Positions 61,224-64,000 of a stretch of 64,000 nt of DNA are shown piece by piece. The notes below the pieces were generated by a model. That model was not told where the DNA came from, ran no database searches, and saw nothing but the letters and a program-made list of their open reading frames with translations. Location of the stretch: contig NZ_UHIL01000002.1 of NCBI RefSeq assembly GCF_900460535.1, positions 992,001 through 1,056,000 on the forward strand, read 5' to 3'. Both the position numbers and the translations under genes were made by a program. Within the stretch, counting starts at the first letter, position 1, and each line of letters starts with the position of its first letter. Source of the stretch: Vibrio parahaemolyticus. Its GTDB lineage: Bacteria; Pseudomonadota; Gammaproteobacteria; Enterobacterales; Vibrionaceae.

Positions 61224-61676
61224 TTATGAATTAATTAAAATATTTAGTATTTGGTTTTTGTCTTTTGCGTTATGAATATCTTCAATAAACTCTTCGCTAA
61301 ATTTTCCGAATAATTCTTGAAGAACATAAATATGGTGGTCGGCACCGTTATCTGGTGAAGCAATCATGAAGAATACGGTCGGTTTGACTCCCTCTTCGTC
61401 GCCATACTCGATGCCTTCGCGCTTTACGCCAACAGCGATTGCAGGCTCTGTGACCGCTTTGCTTTTTGCGTGTGGGTAGGCGATGCCGTCCATTGAAGTC
61501 ACGCTTAATGTTTCACGTGCTTCTATGTCGGTTAAAAAAGCCTCTTTGCTGCTGATTCGATTATTTTCGAATAGCATTTGCGCTAGCTCTTCAAAGACTT
61601 CTTTTTTATTATTTGCTTGAAGGTTGCCTTTAATTAAATTGACGTTTGTTAGTTCTGTAATCATTTTGTGACTCAT
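61224..61676 (-). CDS. PTS EIIA component, fructose/mannitol type
   Basis: 150 residues. EIIA-2 domain: EARETLSVTSMDGIAYPHAK, with the phospho-accepting His69 in the YPHAKS motif. The start at 61676 has no clear Shine-Dalgarno; the Met four codons later (61664, giving MITELTNVNL) is an equally good choice. It passes phosphate from HPr to EIICB. First gene of a probable seven-gene minus-strand transcript (EIIA, EIICB, five GH92) behind a CRP-like promoter. Confidence 0.88.
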   Translation of the reverse strand: MSHKMITELTNVNLIKGNLQANNKKEVFEELAQMLFENNRISSKEAFLTDIEARETLSVTSMDGIAYPHAKSKAVTEPAIAVGVKREGIEYGDEEGVKPTVFFMIASPDNGADHHIYVLQELFGKFSEEFIEDIHNAKDKNQILNILINS

Positions 61677-62216
61677 TGGTACTGAAGTAATGAGTCAAAT
61701 TTAATTAATGAAGTGGTTTTCGGAAATAGTAAAAAAAATACAATAACTATACTTTTGTATCACCCAAGCTTAAGTGTGATAGCCGTCATTAATAACGCGG
61801 AATGTTATAAAATTTATTATGTGATTTATATTCCAGTTATTTTGAAATTAATAATGAAGCTTGAAAATAAACGAGAAGGGAATCAAATATGATTCAATTT
61901 TGCTATAAAAAAGAGGCTTTGTGCTAAATCTCCTCCAATAACCCTTTTAATAGCTCTATTTTCTATCTCTTTGAGAAAAGACATAAAGCGAGCTGCACTC
62001 TTGTTTTGAGCGCTTGTCGGGTTAAATGGTACAGGTTGCTCGTTGGCGATAGATTTATCACCACGCTCCTTCGTCGCGGAATGGAATGGTGGCTTAGGAG
62101 AGCTGATTGTGAACTTAGCTCTTTCCTCCCCTTGATACGAATTGGTCAATGTAAGCTCCGAACTAGAATCCAAAGGGAGGTTAGGAAGGGGTTTTATGCT
62201 GAACTTGGCTAATCCA
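61677..62216. other. Region between the PTS genes and msrA, with PTS promoter
   Basis: 540 bases. 61740-61790 holds the PTS promoter (see next entry). The remainder contains two overlapping reading frames on opposite strands (minus 61883-62173, starting at a TTG without ribosome binding site; plus 62006-62212). Neither resembles a known protein and I do not accept either. Confidence 0.35.
61746..61790 (-). promoter_or_regulatory. CRP-dependent promoter of the PTS-mannosidase operon
   Basis: On the plus strand TGTGATAGCCGTCATT (61775-61790) matches TGTGA-N6-TCACA in 8 of 10 core bases. On the minus strand a TATAGT -10 lies at 61746-61751. With a start near 61740 the site is centred close to -42, the class II position, with no need for a -35. 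Catabolite activation fits a sugar operon. Confidence 0.6.
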
Positions 62217-62699
62217 CTAAGATGGATTTTTGTACTTATGCAGCAAATCTAACGGGATGTGGCAGTAATCGTTTGGGAAACGAGTGAGCCTATCTTGATG
62301 CTCTTCGTCGCTTGGCACGTAGTTTGTGAGCGGCAGCACTTCTACAGCGATCTGATCGGCATCTGGTCTTTCTGCGATAAAAGCTTTAGCAATGGCCAGG
62401 TGTTGTTCGTTTTGACTATAAACACCGGTACGGTACTTTTCACCAACATCGTCCCCTTGCTTGTTGATGCTATATGGGTCGATGATTTCAAAGAAATAGC
62501 CCATTAAGGTTTCAACCGACACTTGGCTTGGATCAAACTCGGTGCGAACGCATTCTGCGTAGCCATCGTATTCAGATTGAGTGTTATCCGTCTTGCCATT
62601 TGCACGTCCAGCTTCGGTGCTGATTACGCCCGGAAGGTAGCGCATAAATTCTTGTACGCCCCAAAGGCAGCCGCCTGCGAAGTAAATTTCTTCCATCAT
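62217..62699 (-). CDS. msrA: Peptide methionine (S)-S-oxide reductase MsrA
   Basis: 160 residues, the short MsrA form. The catalytic motif reads GGCLWG (usual GGCFWG; the Cys at about residue 11 is retained), followed by EYDGYAECVRTEFDP and the YRTGVYSQNEQHLAIA segment. It reduces methionine-S-sulfoxide in proteins or free, repairing oxidative damage. AGGA lies five or eight bases before two adjacent ATGs. Several of the paralogues in Vibrio are longer; this one lacks extensions. Confidence 0.88.
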   Translation of the reverse strand: MMEEIYFAGGCLWGVQEFMRYLPGVISTEAGRANGKTDNTQSEYDGYAECVRTEFDPSQVSVETLMGYFFEIIDPYSINKQGDDVGEKYRTGVYSQNEQHLAIAKAFIAERPDADQIAVEVLPLTNYVPSDEEHQDRLTRFPNDYCHIPLDLLHKYKNPS

Positions 62700-62877
62700 T
62701 CTGTCCTGAAAAACTTTGCGACATTATGGACATCACCGTCATGCAAACACAACTCCTACCATAAAACAGGAACAATGTTGCAGTGATTTGCTCTCTTTTT
62801 CATTCAAGTCGTCCTCGTTAGATTTGATGCCAATGCCAGCAATTATTGAATCACAAATACTTACGAAGAGAGCCAAT

Positions 62878-63267
62878 ATGAAAATAGAACATGTCGCGAT
62901 TTGGACAGAGCGTTTGGAAGAGCTGAAAGGCTTTTATGAGAAATATTTTAACGCCGTATCCAATGATAAATACCACAATCCGAAGAAGCACTTTTCGTCT
63001 TACTTTCTTTCGTTTGAAAGTGGTGCTCGATTGGAGTTGATGTCGATGGAAGGAGTGACCGCCTGTGAAAACTCTCACTCGATGCAAGTAACAGGGTTGG
63101 CACACTTTGCCTTCGCATTAGGATCAGAGCAGGCCGTTGACCAAATAACCAAAACCTTGGTGGAAGATGGTTATCAAAGGATTGACGGGCCGAGATACAC
63201 TGGCGATGGTTATTACGAAAGCTGCGTATTAGATCCAGATGGCAACCGTATTGAGCTTACCGTTTAA
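62878..63267 (+). CDS. VOC (glyoxalase-fold) family protein
   Basis: 129 residues from the ATG at 62878; the frame is open upstream to 62716, but the VOC domain begins exactly at MKIEHVAIWTERLEELKGFY. Later landmarks: FESGARLELMSMEG, GLAHFAFALGSEQAVDQI and ESCVLDPDGNRIELTV. His5, Glu53 (RLELM), His of GLAHFAF and Glu of NRIELTV form the usual four-ligand metal site, so an enzyme such as a lactoylglutathione-lyase relative is likely. Confidence 0.82.
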   Translation: MKIEHVAIWTERLEELKGFYEKYFNAVSNDKYHNPKKHFSSYFLSFESGARLELMSMEGVTACENSHSMQVTGLAHFAFALGSEQAVDQITKTLVEDGYQRIDGPRYTGDGYYESCVLDPDGNRIELTV

Positions 63268-63301
63268 CGTGACTTAGCTTATTGCCCCTGTTCACAGGCT
63301 G

Positions 63302-63331
63302 CTTTCATATGAAAGTATTCGGGCGTATACT
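63302..63331 (+). promoter_or_regulatory. Promoter of the DeoR-family gene with overlapping palindrome
   Basis: CTTTCATATGAAAG (63302-63315) is a perfect 14-base palindrome. A TATACT -10 lies at 63326-63331, and the expected -35 (63303-63308) falls inside the palindrome, so a bound repressor would block RNA polymerase. Autoregulation is a fair inference. Confidence 0.6.
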
Positions 63332-63358
63332 GCAAGCTCATCAATAAGGAGCGAGCCT

Positions 63359-64000
63359 GTGAACCCAAGACAAAATGAAATCCTGCAATTAGTGAATGAC
63401 CGTAAACGCGTTCAAGTCACGGAGCTTTCTGACATCATCGGCGTGTCGGGCGTGACCATCAGGCAGGATTTGAATTTTCTTGAGCAACAGGGCTACTTAA
63501 AGCGTGTTCACGGCGCTGCTACCGCACTGCAAAGTGATGATATAGATACCCGCTTAGAAGTGCGTTTTGATATTAAACAAACACTTGCTAACAAAGCCGC
63601 GGATTTGGTCGCACCGAATGAGACGGTGCTGATTGAAGGGGGCAGTGCAAATGCGCTATTGGCTCGTACGTTAGCCGAGCGTGGCGACGTGACTATCATT
63701 ACGCCATCGGCCTACATTGCGCATCTTATCCGCAATACATCGGCCAACATTATCTTGTTGGGTGGCGTGTATCAGCACCAAGGCGAAAGCCTCGTTGGCC
63801 CGCTCACCAAACTCTGTATTGAAAACATTCATTTCAGCACGGCTTTCTTAGGTATTGACGGCTTCCATCAAGATACTGGCTTTACTAGCCGAGATATGAT
63901 GCGTGCCGACATTGCAGAGGCCATTCTGGCAAAGAAAAGACGCAATATCGTACTGACGGATTCCAGCAAGTTTGGTCAGATTTATCCTTCGTCGATTGGC
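63359..64000 (+). CDS. DeoR-family transcriptional regulator (3' end outside window)
   Basis: 214 residues visible and still open at the window edge. The start is GTG at 63359, with AAGGAG seven bases upstream. N-terminal DeoR helix-turn-helix: RQNEILQLVNDRKRVQVTEL, then SGVTIRQDLNFLEQQGYLKR and VHGAA. The DeoRC sugar-sensing domain follows: VLIEGGSANALLARTL, ILLGGVYQHQGESLVGP, FLGIDGF and the start of the KRRNIVLTDSSKFGQ motif. It resembles E. coli YciT. The ligand should be a phosphorylated sugar or similar. Whether it acts on the PTS-mannosidase operon 1.7 kb away is unknown. Confidence 0.88.
   Translation, partial: MNPRQNEILQLVNDRKRVQVTELSDIIGVSGVTIRQDLNFLEQQGYLKRVHGAATALQSDDIDTRLEVRFDIKQTLANKAADLVAPNETVLIEGGSANALLARTLAERGDVTIITPSAYIAHLIRNTSANIILLGGVYQHQGESLVGPLTKLCIENIHFSTAFLGIDGFHQDTGFTSRDMMRADIAEAILAKKRRNIVLTDSSKFGQIYPSSIG

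Noticed and set aside
61883..62173. Minus-strand ORF of 96 codons with reasonable composition
   Set aside because: Starts with TTG, has no ribosome binding site and resembles no family; a competing ORF on the plus strand shows the region is simply stop-poor.

Overview
The window looks like part of the second chromosome of a swarming Vibrio of the Harveyi clade (V. parahaemolyticus, V. alginolyticus or a close relative). The basis is a complete lateral-type flagellar hook/rod gene block, a second groES-groEL pair, a Vibrio-type OmpA and the overall gene style. The species is inferred from gene content and was not tested by alignment. No rRNA, tRNA, CRISPR array or intact insertion sequence was seen.

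Layout. 1-5800: end of an M14 carboxypeptidase gene, ompA behind a CRP-like site, two LysR regulators, an APH-family kinase-like protein and a small exported protein. 5850-9080: a POT-family peptide transporter and an L-serine dehydratase. 9240-12090: a DUF218 protein, a small membrane protein, a DUF333 lipoprotein and a Nudix hydrolase. 12090-12590: a non-coding stretch with repeats, a CRP-like site and a strong minus-strand terminator. 12590-25050: the lateral flagellar cluster. A lytic transglycosylase, flgN, flgM and flgA point left. flgBCDEFGHIJKL plus one unrecognised gene point right from a clear sigma-54 promoter.

25180-31260: a giant DUF2339 membrane protein, a CPA1 antiporter with an RCK-like tail and type 2 IPP isomerase. 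31420-35220: a duplicated DUF3012 lipoprotein, a GFA-family protein, a LruC-type Ca-binding surface protein with a partner lipoprotein, and a periplasmic rhodanese. 35480-38840: groES2-groEL2 (no GGM tail), a small ORF, and a secreted protein that resembles leukocidin/alpha-hemolysin pore-forming toxins. 38930-46420: a LysE exporter with a divergent LysR, a VOC protein, a TetR regulator facing a small membrane protein across twin palindromic operators, a zinc-ribbon transposase-like protein, a 5'-nucleotidase and a nitronate monooxygenase.

46450-61680: the most striking region. Five consecutive GH92 alpha-mannosidase lipoprotein genes follow a fructose-superfamily PTS (EIIA, then EIICB), all on the minus strand behind one CRP-like promoter, with a different strong hairpin at each gene junction. 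The likely logic is that exo-mannosidases anchored in the outer membrane trim mannosides outside the inner membrane and the PTS imports and phosphorylates the released sugar. 62200-64000: msrA, a VOC protein and the start of a DeoR-family regulator with a perfect palindrome over its promoter.
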